NCBI GenBank assembly: GCA_028868825.1
Contig: JAGWTU010000008.1
Coordinates: forward strand, 82,644 to 146,643
From: Burkholderiales bacterium
GTDB lineage: Bacteria > Pseudomonadota > Gammaproteobacteria > Burkholderiales > Burkholderiaceae_C
Length of the DNA stretch: 64,000 nucleotides
Direction of reading: 5' to 3'
A program made the position numbers and the translations under genes. Below the pieces are notes generated by a model, which had not been told where the DNA came from, did no database searches, and was given only the letters and a program-made list of their open reading frames with translations. Positions 19,995-28,662 of this stretch are shown here, piece after piece (within the stretch, counting starts at the first letter, position 1; every line of letters starts with the position of its first letter).

Positions 19995-20852
19995 TCAGCG
20001 GGTCTCGGAGCGCTCCGAAGACGGATGCCGGGCGAAGCGCGAATCGGGCCCCGGATCGGAGAACTGCGAGACCGCGAACGTGCGCGGCGCCAGCGACTTG
20101 CTGCGCCGGCGGCGGCGTTCCTGGTCGCGGCGCACCGCCAGGTCCATCGCCATCGCCCCCAGCGCCAGCGGCGTCAGGATGGCGCAGGCCAGTCCCAGGA
20201 TCGAGGCCGGCAGTTCGTCGCTGTAGATCGAACTCACCTGGTCGGTGAGGCCGCCGGCGGCCATCACGACCTCCTGGCCGGCGACGAGGCTCACGGCGAT
20301 GATCGCCGCCGCGCCGACGAGCCAGAGCGTGCGCCGGCGTCGCGTCTTCATCTGCGGCGCGAAGGCCCCGCACAGGCCGGCGCCGCAGCCCAGCCACAGT
20401 ACCGACGCGGCGGCGACGAGGAGCTCGGGTGTCCAGTCGGGGCCCGGCTGCAGCCCGGCCGCGCTGACCCAGCCGATCTGCACCAGCCAGGCGACGATCC
20501 CGAAGCCGACGCCGCAGGCGAGCAGCCACCACCAGCGCTGTGCCCGCGTCAGGCCGGCGGCGACGACGGTGCCGCCGACGATGGCGCCGAACCAGATGGC
20601 CAGCGCCGCCCAGCGGCGGAAACCAAGCGGGTAGTCGATGCCGGCCGACGCCGCGGCGACGATCATCGACGAGCACAGGCCGGTGCCCAGCACGGCGCCG
20701 ATCAGGATCACGCTGGGCCAGGTTGCCCGCAGCGAAGGTGCCTGGCGCGTGCGGCGCAGCCATTCGAGCGACACATGCAGGGTCAGCATGGCGATGCCTG
20801 CACTCAGGCCCCACAGCAGCAGGGATGAGTCGGCGGACGTCGTCGTTGTCAT
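19995..20852 (-). CDS. MHYT-like integral membrane sensor protein
   Basis: 285 residues with about seven hydrophobic segments and a basic C-terminal tail (RRDQERRRRRSKSLAP). The repeat pattern resembles an MHYT sensor domain (GAVLGTGLCSSMIVAAASAG, then WLGCGAGLCGAFAPQMKTRR), but the Met-His-Tyr-Thr motif itself is not kept. It follows the GGDEF-EAL gene after 64 bases on the same strand. In many bacteria an MHYT domain is fused to GGDEF-EAL, so it may be the detached sensor of that protein. The family assignment is tentative. Confidence 0.55.
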   Translation of the reverse strand: MTTTTSADSSLLLWGLSAGIAMLTLHVSLEWLRRTRQAPSLRATWPSVILIGAVLGTGLCSSMIVAAASAGIDYPLGFRRWAALAIWFGAIVGGTVVAAGLTRAQRWWWLLACGVGFGIVAWLVQIGWVSAAGLQPGPDWTPELLVAAASVLWLGCGAGLCGAFAPQMKTRRRRTLWLVGAAAIIAVSLVAGQEVVMAAGGLTDQVSSIYSDELPASILGLACAILTPLALGAMAMDLAVRRDQERRRRRSKSLAPRTFAVSQFSDPGPDSRFARHPSSERSETR

Positions 20853-20916
20853 GGGCTTTGGGGCAGGCTAGGTCCGGAACGGATCATCGCATTGTCCGGG
20901 CCCGGGACAAAAGGGG

Positions 20917-22425
20917 TCAGCTACTCAATTCGGCAGGAGCGGTCGGATCGAACAAAGAAGGCCGGAATGCACCGTCTTGATGGTTGTCGTCGTCGCCGCT
21001 GGCCCACAGCGCCAGCGCGACCGCCGTCATCGGCTTGGCGAACAGGTAGCCCTGGAGCTCGTCGCAGCCCAGCGTGACGAGCTGGTCGCGCTGCTTCTCT
21101 GTCTCGACGCCCTCGGCGACGACGCGCAGTCCGAGCTGGTGCGCCATCTGCACGATGGTCTGGACGATGGTCGTCGCGCTGGCGCCGCTGGCGAGGTCGC
21201 TGACGAAGGCGCGGTCGATCTTCAGCTCGGCCGCCGGGAGCCGGCGCAGCGTCGCCAGGCTCGAATGCCCGGTGCCGAAGTCGTCGATCGAGACCCGCAG
21301 GCCGGCCTTGCGCAGCCGCTCGAAGGCGGCGCGGGTGACGCCGGTGTCCTCCATCGCCACCGTTTCGGTGATCTCGCAGGTCAGCCGCTGCGGCCGGATG
21401 CCATGGCGGTCGAGCATGGCCTGCAGGTGGTCGACGAGGTCGTCGTGGCGCAGCTGGTGGCCCGACAGGTTGATCGCCACGCGCATGCGCAGCCCCTGTT
21501 CGCGCCATTCGGCGGCCTGGCGGCAGGCCTCCTCGATGACCCAGCGGCCGATCTCGACGATCAGCCCGTAGCGCTCGGCCAGCGGCACGAAGACCGCCGG
21601 GCTGACCATGCCGCGTTGCGGATGCTGCCAGCGCAGCAGCGCCTCGGCGCCGGTGACCTGCAGGCTGCGGGCATCGATCTTGGGCTGGTAGTACAGCTGC
21701 AGCTGGCGCCGCACCAGCGCCTGGCGCAGGTCCTGCACGAGTTCGGCCTGTTCGCGCACGTCGACCGACATCGCCGGGTGGTAGTGGGCGTGGGCGCCGC
21801 CGCCACCGAGCTTGACGGTGCGCATCGCCATCGACGCGTTGGCCAGCAGGCGTGGGCGCGAGCCCTGCTCCGGATAGACGGCGATGCCCACCGAGGCGCC
21901 TAGCCTAAGGTTCAGTCCTTCGGCGGCATAAGGCTGCTGCAGCGACTGCAGGACCTGCTGCGCCGCTTCGCAGGCGTCGGCGAGCTGCGCCGGCAGCAGC
22001 AGCGCGAATTCGTCGCCGCCCAGGCGCGAGACGACGCCGCGCGGCCCCGCCAGCGCGGTGAGGCGCTGGCCGACCTCGACCAGCACGGCGTCGCCGACGC
22101 GGTGGCCATAGCCGTCGTTGAGCGGGCGGAAGTTGTCCAGGCCCACGCACAGCAGGGCCAGCGCACGCCGGCCGCTGTCGCAGGCCGCGACCGCGGTGTC
22201 GAGCTCGGCCTCGAAACCGTCGCGCAGGATGAGCCCGGTCAGGCTGTCATGGGTGTGGGCCTGGTCGAGCCGATTGTTGGCGGCCGACAGCCGCCTGCGC
22301 AGTTGCGAGCGCGCCCGCTCGGCGCGCCAGAGCTGCCCCAGTGCAGCCAGCACGGTGGCGCTGAGCAGCCAGGTGGCTGCTTCCGAATGGAGGAGTGAAA
22401 AGAACTCTGCAGCGAGGGGCGCCAT
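20917..22425 (-). CDS. GGDEF-EAL cyclic-di-GMP protein
   Basis: 502 residues. One N-terminal transmembrane helix (about 16-34) and a short coiled coil (RSQLRRRLSAANNRLDQA) precede a GGDEF domain (about 55-215) with an intact SRLGGDEFALLLP site, but with no RxxD inhibitory site (RGVV in its place). The EAL domain (about 230-485) has intact GAEALLRWQHP, INLSGHQLR, CEITET, IDDFGTGHSSL, KIDRAF, VVAEGVET and QGYLFAKP. Both diguanylate cyclase and phosphodiesterase activity are therefore possible. No separate sensor domain is present; the downstream membrane protein may supply it. Confidence 0.93.
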   Translation of the reverse strand: MAPLAAEFFSLLHSEAATWLLSATVLAALGQLWRAERARSQLRRRLSAANNRLDQAHTHDSLTGLILRDGFEAELDTAVAACDSGRRALALLCVGLDNFRPLNDGYGHRVGDAVLVEVGQRLTALAGPRGVVSRLGGDEFALLLPAQLADACEAAQQVLQSLQQPYAAEGLNLRLGASVGIAVYPEQGSRPRLLANASMAMRTVKLGGGGAHAHYHPAMSVDVREQAELVQDLRQALVRRQLQLYYQPKIDARSLQVTGAEALLRWQHPQRGMVSPAVFVPLAERYGLIVEIGRWVIEEACRQAAEWREQGLRMRVAINLSGHQLRHDDLVDHLQAMLDRHGIRPQRLTCEITETVAMEDTGVTRAAFERLRKAGLRVSIDDFGTGHSSLATLRRLPAAELKIDRAFVSDLASGASATTIVQTIVQMAHQLGLRVVAEGVETEKQRDQLVTLGCDELQGYLFAKPMTAVALALWASGDDDNHQDGAFRPSLFDPTAPAELSS

Positions 22426-22479
22426 GGAGGGCTTATCGACCCCGGCCTCTGGCGCCTTGAGGCGGATCCCGCCTCGATC

Positions 22480-24822
22480 TCATGTTTTCTGGAACCCTAT
22501 ACCGCGGCGTAGCCGTACTTCCGGCTTGACCCGATGCTCGCCTTCGAGCTGGGCCAGGAACTCGTCGGCATCGAGCGCGGCGCCGAGGATCTCGGCCTGG
22601 CGCTGCACGGCGGCGAAGTCGCCCGGCGCGAGCTGGTCCAGCCGCGCCAGCCGCTCGCGCTGCCCGGCGTCGAGCCGCGAAGCGTCGCCGCCGAGCGCCT
22701 CGGCGACGAACATGCGCAGCCGCTGCTCGGGGTTGAGCGGGTGGAAGCGGATCTTGAAGGCGAAGCGGCGCAGCGCCGCCTCGTCCATGTCGTCGAACAG
22801 GTTGGTCGTGCAGATGAAGACGCCACCGTAGCGCTCCATGCCCTGCAGCATCTCGTTGACCTCGGTGACCTCGTAATGGCGCTCGGCGAGGCGGCGGCTG
22901 CGCAGGAAGCTGTCGGCCTCGTCGAGCAGCAGCACCGCGCCCTCGCGCGTCGCCTCCTCGAACATGCGCGCCATGTTCTGTTCGGTCTCGCCGACGTACT
23001 TGCTGGCGATGTCGCTCGTCTGGCGGATCATCAGTGGCCGGTGCAGCGTCTGCGCGATGTGCTCGGCCAGCGCCGTCTTGCCGGTGCCGGGGGCGCCGTG
23101 GAAGCACAGCGTGCCATGGCCGCGGCGCGCCAGCGCCTCGATGATGCGCGGCACCTCGAAGCGCGATTCGAGGTTCAGCAGCGAGAGGTCGTAGCTCGTG
23201 ACGACCGGCCGCGCGCCGCGGTCGGCGCGCGCCTGGCCCAGCGCCTGGTCGGCGTTGGCGAGCTGGCGCTCGATCAGCGCCTCGAACGCCGCCGGGTCGG
23301 CCTGCTCGGGCTGGGCGAGGCTGGCGAAACGCACGGCCGTGCGGATCTGCGCCGGCGTCAGGCCGCGGCGCTCGGCCAGGCGGTCGGCGAAATCGGCGCC
23401 GACCTCGGCACCGGCCAGCGCCCGCGTGACGAGCGCACGGCGCGCCCCCGGCGGCGGGCTGAGCAGCCGCAGGTGGTACTGGAAGCGGCGGCGGAACGCG
23501 GGGTCGATCTGCTCGATGCGGTTGGTGATCCAGATCACCGGCACCGGGTTCGTCTCGAGGATCTGGTTGACCCAGGCCTTGCCGCTGACGCTGCTGCCGG
23601 GCGCGGCATCGCCGCTGTCCAGCCGCGCCATGATCTGCGCCGCCTCGCTCGAGATCGGCGGGAACACGTCCTCGACTTCGTCGAACAGCAGCGCCACCGC
23701 CGGGCTGCCCTTGAGGAAGACCTGGCTGATCTGCAGGCTGCGGTAGCGGTCGCGGCCCGACAGGCTGTTGCCGTCGCGGTCGGCGTATTCGACCTCGTAG
23801 AGCGCGAGCCCGGCGCTGGCGGCGCAGACCTTGGCGAGCTCGGTCTTGCCGGTGCCCGGCGGGCCGTAGAGCAGCACGTTGACGCCGGCCTCGCGGCGCC
23901 GCGTCGCGTTCTTCAGCAGCGATGTCAGCGTCGTCGCGTCGGCCTCGACATAGGCGAAATCGCCGGGGCCGAGTTCGCTGGGCGCGACCGGGCGCGTGAA
24001 CACGGCCATCAGCTCGTCGGGGGCGCGGTACTCGCGCATCAGCACCGGCGGCAGCTGGTCGCTGACCTTCATCAGGTCGGCGAGGTCGGTGATGTTCTGC
24101 TCCGAGATCAGGTTCTCGATCATGCCGATGCGCTCCAGGCGCGAGCCGGCGCGCAGCGCCTCGGCGACCTCGCCGGCCTCGACGCCGGCCACCGCCGCCA
24201 GCGCCGCATAGGCCTCCTGGGCGTTGCTGACCTTGAACTCGACGAGCAGGCCGCGCAGGTCGCGCTGGTAGCGCGCCAGCGTGCCGTAGAGCAGCAGCGC
24301 GCGCTCGGCCGGGTTGAGCTGGAGCAGCCCGGCCAGCGCGTCGATGTTCTTCTGCACCAGCGTCGATTCCTTCTTCAGCCGCCGCGCCAGCCAGTCGCAG
24401 GTCAGCGCCAGCACCGTCATCAGGTCCTTGGGCGCGTCCTTGACGTATTCGTCGAGGTAGAAGAACAGCGTGCCCTCCTCATAGGGGCCGCGCCAGGGGC
24501 CGTGGCGTTCGAGGAAGGCCTCGTCGCCGAGCTGCTCATGGCCCTTCCACTGCGGGTTGCCCTTGCAGCGCTGGTTCAGGAAGGTGCGCACGCGGCCGAG
24601 CACCGGCGTGCTCCAGACGAGATGGCGGCCGACGAGCGAGAGCAGGCTGTTCCAGTCGCGCCGCGGGTTGAAGCGCGCGCCCTGGCGCAGCGTCAGCGTG
24701 AGCACGAAATGCGAGCACAGCACGTCGAGCACCGGGGCCTGGGCGAGGCCGGGCGAGAGCAGGCAGCGGGAATCGGCGTAGGCGCGCACCATCGTGGTGA
24801 TCCGGGACCGCGGAGAGGCCAT
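22480..24822 (-). CDS. Tandem AAA+ ATPase
   Basis: About 780 residues from the ATG at 24822; the ATG at 24792 is an alternative, and neither has a clear ribosome binding site. A roughly 300-residue helical N-terminal region precedes two AAA+ modules. The first has LLYGPPGTGKTELAKV, LLFDEVEDVFPP and an arginine-finger stretch DPAFRRRFQYHL. The second has FHGAPGTGKTALAEHI, VLLLDEADSFLRSR and FICTTNLFDDMD. The second module resembles bacterial membrane-linked or FtsH/spastin-like classes. Its substrate is unknown. The gene is on the same strand as, and 75 bases after, DUF3567. Confidence 0.8.
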   Translation of the reverse strand: MASPRSRITTMVRAYADSRCLLSPGLAQAPVLDVLCSHFVLTLTLRQGARFNPRRDWNSLLSLVGRHLVWSTPVLGRVRTFLNQRCKGNPQWKGHEQLGDEAFLERHGPWRGPYEEGTLFFYLDEYVKDAPKDLMTVLALTCDWLARRLKKESTLVQKNIDALAGLLQLNPAERALLLYGTLARYQRDLRGLLVEFKVSNAQEAYAALAAVAGVEAGEVAEALRAGSRLERIGMIENLISEQNITDLADLMKVSDQLPPVLMREYRAPDELMAVFTRPVAPSELGPGDFAYVEADATTLTSLLKNATRRREAGVNVLLYGPPGTGKTELAKVCAASAGLALYEVEYADRDGNSLSGRDRYRSLQISQVFLKGSPAVALLFDEVEDVFPPISSEAAQIMARLDSGDAAPGSSVSGKAWVNQILETNPVPVIWITNRIEQIDPAFRRRFQYHLRLLSPPPGARRALVTRALAGAEVGADFADRLAERRGLTPAQIRTAVRFASLAQPEQADPAAFEALIERQLANADQALGQARADRGARPVVTSYDLSLLNLESRFEVPRIIEALARRGHGTLCFHGAPGTGKTALAEHIAQTLHRPLMIRQTSDIASKYVGETEQNMARMFEEATREGAVLLLDEADSFLRSRRLAERHYEVTEVNEMLQGMERYGGVFICTTNLFDDMDEAALRRFAFKIRFHPLNPEQRLRMFVAEALGGDASRLDAGQRERLARLDQLAPGDFAAVQRQAEILGAALDADEFLAQLEGEHRVKPEVRLRRGIGFQKT

Positions 24823-24897
24823 CTTGGACCAGGGCCGCGGCCGAGACAAGCCCCGTCCGCCCAGGCCGGGGGCTCGCGGGCCCACCGGCGATGGCGA

Positions 24898-25164
24898 TCA
24901 GTGGCGGATCAGCGGCTGGGCGGCCAGGGTGGCAAAGCCGGCGATGTAGTCGTCGAAGACCTCGGGCTCGGCGCCGTCGGGGTGCAGGCGCACGAGTTCC
25001 TGGACGCCCTGCTGGAAGCGCTCGGCCAGGGCACCCTCGATGTAGATGTCCTTGCGCGCGAACTTGTCGACGATCTCGTAGCCGCCACGGCGCAGGTCGC
25101 CGGGCTCGGCCGGCACGTTGATCTGTACCACGGCATAGCTGTCGGAGTTGTAGAGCATCTGCAT
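24898..25164 (-). CDS. DUF3567 family protein
   Basis: 88 residues from the ATG at 25164. The sequence (MLYNSDSYAVVQINVP, GGYEIVDKFARKDIYIEG, FQQGVQELV) matches the small betaproteobacterial DUF3567 family of unknown function. It has no signal or membrane segment. It lies between the DUF3108 gene and the AAA+ ATPase on one strand, and may be co-transcribed with either. Confidence 0.8.
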   Translation of the reverse strand: MQMLYNSDSYAVVQINVPAEPGDLRRGGYEIVDKFARKDIYIEGALAERFQQGVQELVRLHPDGAEPEVFDDYIAGFATLAAQPLIRH

Positions 25165-25208
25165 CGTCGGTTCTCCAGGTCCTGCAACTGGGTCCGCGAC
25201 GCGCGATT

Positions 25209-26192
25209 TCAATGCCCGGGCGCGCCGGCGTCGTCGATCAGCGTCCACTCGGTGACCCGGCCGGGCTGCGACCAGCGCAGGCGCTGCGGCAGATGGTGGC
25301 GGCGCGGCGCGAGCCAGACATCGATCTGCGGGTCCCAGGCGCGCAGCGCGGCGCGCCGCAGGTGCACGCCTTCGTCGCCGCTGCCATCGTCGTCGTCGAC
25401 GCGGAGCCAGCGCCAGACCTCGGCGCGGCCGGCGACCCCGGCGACGAACTGCAGCACCTCGGCGCGCGCCGGATCGGCGTCGACGATGGCGGCGAGCTGG
25501 ATCAGCCAGCTGACGCGGTCTTGCGCGCCGGCCTGCCACGGCGTCTCGGCCAGCGCACCGCCGTAACGGATGCGGCCCGCCGCGGCGTCGAAGGCGACAC
25601 CGCGGCGGGCGCGGCCGCGCCGCCACTCGCTGTGTTCGGTCGGCGCGAGGCCGCTGCCGTCGTGGCGGCCGGTGCTGGTCCATTCGAGCGCCGGGATGCC
25701 GGGCGCCTGGCTGCGCAGCGTGATCTCGTAGCCGCCGTCGGGTCGCGGCCGCCAGCGCAGTTCGGCCAGCCCCTCGGCGCTGCCGCGGCGCAGGCGGTAG
25801 CGCAGCAGCGCGGGCGGCGCGAGGTGGGTGGCGTAGCGTGGCAGTGGTGCGGCGCCGGGCGGCGGCGGTTCGGGCGACGCCTCAGGCGCCGCGGCCACCG
25901 GCGGCGGTGCGGTCGGCAGCGACGGCCGGTGGACGGCCACCACCGGCCGCTCGACGACGGGTGGTGCCGCCGGCAGGCGCAACTGCCGCACCTGGACCAG
26001 GCGCGGCGCCTCGCCGAGCCGCCCCGGCCCCGGTGCCGCGCCGGGCAGCGGCGCCCACAGCGACCCGTGCAGCGCCAGTACCGCGATCCAGATCGCGATC
26101 GCGGCGCGGCGGCGCGGGCCCGGCCAGGCCGACCGCCAGGTCGATCGCCAAGCCCCGCGCACCGGCCCGGGAGGGGGCGGAGGAGCGCTCAC
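25209..26192 (-). CDS. DUF3108 family envelope protein
   Basis: About 327 residues if it starts at the GTG at 26192; the frame is open to a GTG at 26228. A single hydrophobic segment (AAIAIWIAVLALHGSL) near residue 35 works as an uncleaved signal or anchor. A Pro/Ala-rich linker (about 60-115) follows, and then a DUF3108 domain (LLRYRLRRGS, GGYEITLRSQ, HLPQRLRW). The domain family is predicted periplasmic with unknown function. It is divergent from the FAH-like gene at 26249. Confidence 0.72.
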   Translation of the reverse strand: MSAPPPPPGPVRGAWRSTWRSAWPGPRRRAAIAIWIAVLALHGSLWAPLPGAAPGPGRLGEAPRLVQVRQLRLPAAPPVVERPVVAVHRPSLPTAPPPVAAAPEASPEPPPPGAAPLPRYATHLAPPALLRYRLRRGSAEGLAELRWRPRPDGGYEITLRSQAPGIPALEWTSTGRHDGSGLAPTEHSEWRRGRARRGVAFDAAAGRIRYGGALAETPWQAGAQDRVSWLIQLAAIVDADPARAEVLQFVAGVAGRAEVWRWLRVDDDDGSGDEGVHLRRAALRAWDPQIDVWLAPRRHHLPQRLRWSQPGRVTEWTLIDDAGAPGH

Positions 26193-26248
26193 CCGACAAT
26201 ACTGCTCCCCGGACCCGCCGCCCTGCACCGCGCAGGGTGGCCCAGCTC

Positions 26249-27157
26249 ATGAAACTCGCCACTCTCAACGATGGATCGCGCGACGGCCTGCTGGCCGTCG
26301 TCTCGCGCGACCTCGCCAGCGCCCATTTCGCCGTCGGCATCGCCAGCCGCCTGCAGGACCTGCTCGACGACTGGAACTTCATCAGCCCGCAGCTCGAGGA
26401 CCTGTACGCGACGCTCAACGGCGGCAAGGCGCGCCATGCCTTCGCCTTCGACCCGCGCCACTGCATGGCGCCGCTGCCGCGCGCCTACCGCTGCGTCGTC
26501 GCCGAGGTCGGACCGGACGACAAGCCGCGGCTCGTCGAGGCGGCCGGGGACGACGGGCGGGGTGGCTGCGACGACGTGATGCTCGACGCCGGCGACGACG
26601 AAGTCCAGGCGGGCGACGACGAAGCCGGCGAAGACGCTGCCCAGCACGAAGCCGGGCACGAAGCCGGGCACGCCGGCGGCCAGGCGGCCGTCTCCGAACC
26701 CGGTCTGGCCGTCGTCACCGGCGAGGTCGCCGCGCGCGCCACGGCCGGCCAGGCGCTCGACGGCGTGCGGCTGCTGCTGCTCACGCACCGCTGGCATCAC
26801 GCCGATGGCCGCGGCGGCGCCACCGCCTATGGCCCCGTCGCATCGACCCTCGACGAGGCGGGCGCGGCCTGGCAGCGCGGGCGGCTGCACCTGCCGCTCG
26901 AGGCGCTGCTCAACCAGGAGCCGCCGGCGCGCATCGAGGTCGCGGCGGCGCTGCGCTGGTCCTTCGGTTCGCTCGTCGCCCGCCTTGCGCGCGAACGGCC
27001 GGTCCATGCCGGCACCCTCGTCGGCTGCCCCGCCCTCGGCCCGGCGCGGGCGGCGCTGCACGACGGCGACCACATCCGCCTGGAGATCGTCGGCGCCGAC
27101 GGCCACAGCCTGTGCGGCGCGATCGACCGGCGCGTCGTCGCGACGCGCGCACGGTGA
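26249..27157 (+). CDS. Degenerate fumarylacetoacetate hydrolase-family protein
   Basis: 302 residues. The N-terminal 85 residues (KLATLNDGSRDGLLAVVSRD, FDPRHCMAPLPRAYR) and the C-terminal half (AVVTGEV, YGPVASTLDEAGAAW, LHLPLEALLN, HAGTLVGCPALGP) follow the FAH family closely. The middle, which should hold the YQGGSDDFLG segment and acidic metal ligands, is instead a run of Asp/Glu (about 101-130) and HEAGHEAGHAGG (133-144). The metal Glu before AVVTG is Gly, and the LVNDVSLR/KGFGFFQSKP region is lost. It is unlikely to keep hydrolase activity. Both halves share one frame, so a single frameshift does not explain it. It overlaps the next gene by GTGA. Confidence 0.75.
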   Translation: MKLATLNDGSRDGLLAVVSRDLASAHFAVGIASRLQDLLDDWNFISPQLEDLYATLNGGKARHAFAFDPRHCMAPLPRAYRCVVAEVGPDDKPRLVEAAGDDGRGGCDDVMLDAGDDEVQAGDDEAGEDAAQHEAGHEAGHAGGQAAVSEPGLAVVTGEVAARATAGQALDGVRLLLLTHRWHHADGRGGATAYGPVASTLDEAGAAWQRGRLHLPLEALLNQEPPARIEVAAALRWSFGSLVARLARERPVHAGTLVGCPALGPARAALHDGDHIRLEIVGADGHSLCGAIDRRVVATRAR

Positions 27158-27639
27158 GCGATCTGCCGCCCTGGCTCAAGCACGCGACGGTCTGGCTGCT
27201 GCTGGCGGTCGCCGTCTTCCTCGGCGTCCAGTCCTGGCAGGCACGGCAGGAGCGCACGCGCTACAGCTACGACGGCGGCCGGGTCGAGCTGCAGCGCGGC
27301 CCCGGCGGCCATTACCACTGGCCCGGTCGCGTCGAGGGTCGCCGCGTCGATTTCCTCGTCGACACCGGCGCCACCGGCACCGCGATCCCGCTGGCACTGG
27401 CGCGCGAACTCGGGCTGCAGGCGATCGGCCGCGTGCGCACCGACACCGCCGCCGGCGTGGCGCCGGGCATCGTCGTCGTCGGCACGGTCGAGCTCGACGG
27501 CGGCGTGCGCATCGAGCGGCTGCGCATGACGGCGCTGCCCGGACTCGCCGGGCCGCTGCTGGGCATGGACGTGCTGGGCCGGCTGCCGCTGCAGCAGCGG
27601 CAGGGCGTGCTGCGCATCGACCTCGGCGCCGCGCGCTGA
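27154..27639 (+). CDS. Membrane-anchored retropepsin-like aspartic protease
   Basis: 161 residues from the GTG at 27154, overlapping the preceding stop as GTGA. An N-terminal transmembrane helix (about 11-26) is followed by a clan AA aspartic protease domain: FLVDTGATGTAIP with the catalytic Asp, then IVVVGTVELDGG and LLGMDVLGRL, the usual flap and dimer features. Family members (TIGR02281-like) act as dimers at the periplasmic face; substrates are unknown. Co-translation with the FAH-like gene is likely. Confidence 0.85.
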   Translation: MSDLPPWLKHATVWLLLAVAVFLGVQSWQARQERTRYSYDGGRVELQRGPGGHYHWPGRVEGRRVDFLVDTGATGTAIPLALARELGLQAIGRVRTDTAAGVAPGIVVVGTVELDGGVRIERLRMTALPGLAGPLLGMDVLGRLPLQQRQGVLRIDLGAAR

Positions 27640-27686
27640 AGGCGCTGAGCGCGTCGTCGTCGCTCGAAACGTGGCATCGTTGCGGC

Positions 27687-28619
27687 ATGCCTGTTTCGCG
27701 TCCCCGGATGTGCCGACGTGCTGCCGCCGGCGTCCTGGCGGTGCTTACGTTGCTGACGCCGGGGGCCCATGCCGCGAGCTGCCCGCCGCCGCTGCCGACC
27801 GCTGAGGCCGCGGTCGTGCGCGACCGTGGCCTGCTCTGGCGCATCACGCGCGACGGCCACAGCAGCTACCTCTACGGCACGATGCATGTCGGCCGCCCGG
27901 CCTGGCGCCGCCCGGGGCCGCGGCTCGAGGCGGCGCTGGCGGCCAGCGACCTGCTCGCGCTCGAGCTCGACCCCGACGACCCCGAACTCGGCGCGGCGCT
28001 GGCCGCCGGCGGCGAGACGCCGCCGCTGCCCGCGGAACTGCAGCAGCGACTGGCGCACGCACTGGCGCGCGCCTGCATCGCCGCCGCCGCCCTGGCTGGC
28101 GTCGACCCGCTGCTGCAGGCGATGACGCTGACGCTGATCGACGCGCGCTGGCTCGGCTTCGACGCCGGCTATGCGCAGGAGCGACTGCTCGCCGCCGCGC
28201 AGCGCGAGCGCGGACGGCCGGTGACGGCGCTCGAGACGGCGGCGCTGCAGATGCAGGCCCTGATGCCCGACGACCCTACCGAGCGGCGCGAGGCGATCGA
28301 GGATTCGCTGCAGCAGATCGAAGACGGCAGCGGCCGCCGCGTGCTCGAGCGCCTCGTCGGCGCCTGGGAGCGCGGCGACTTCCAGGCGCTCGAGCATTAC
28401 GCGCAATGGTGCGAATGCGCCGACACCGAATCCGAACGCGCGCAGATGCGCCGCCTCAACGACGATCGCAACCCGCATCTGGCCGACGGCATCGAGGCGC
28501 TGCACCGCCAGGGCCACCATCTGCTGGCGGCGGTCGGTGCGCTGCACATGACCGGGCCGCAGGGCCTGCCGCAGCTGCTGCGCCGCCGCGGCTTCGCAGT
28601 CGAGCGCATCGCACCCTGA
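27687..28619 (+). CDS. TraB/GumN family secreted protein
   Basis: 310 residues. A signal peptide (about 1-29, ending AHAA) precedes the TraB/GumN fold: SSYLYGTMHVGRP near residue 60, LLALELDPDD, and AVGALHMTGPQGLPQLL near the C-terminus. The conserved GxxH and GALH..G pair suggests a metal-dependent hydrolase or protease-like site, as proposed for TIKI relatives. It is probably periplasmic. It has its own start 47 bases after the protease gene. Confidence 0.85.
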   Translation: MPVSRPRMCRRAAAGVLAVLTLLTPGAHAASCPPPLPTAEAAVVRDRGLLWRITRDGHSSYLYGTMHVGRPAWRRPGPRLEAALAASDLLALELDPDDPELGAALAAGGETPPLPAELQQRLAHALARACIAAAALAGVDPLLQAMTLTLIDARWLGFDAGYAQERLLAAAQRERGRPVTALETAALQMQALMPDDPTERREAIEDSLQQIEDGSGRRVLERLVGAWERGDFQALEHYAQWCECADTESERAQMRRLNDDRNPHLADGIEALHRQGHHLLAAVGALHMTGPQGLPQLLRRRGFAVERIAP

Positions 28620-28662
28620 TCCATTCGAAGCACAATCGAAGCCAAACGACGAGGAGCAAGCG

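Noticed and set aside
22534..25566. A 1010-codon frame opposite the AAA+ ATPase
   Set aside because: Antisense shadow of two real genes with low-complexity composition and no domain.
26580..26700. Frameshift or assembly error as explanation of the odd FAH-like middle
   Set aside because: The N- and C-terminal FAH-like parts are in the same frame and no alternative frame in the middle restores the FAH motif by eye. A double frameshift cannot be wholly excluded without reads.
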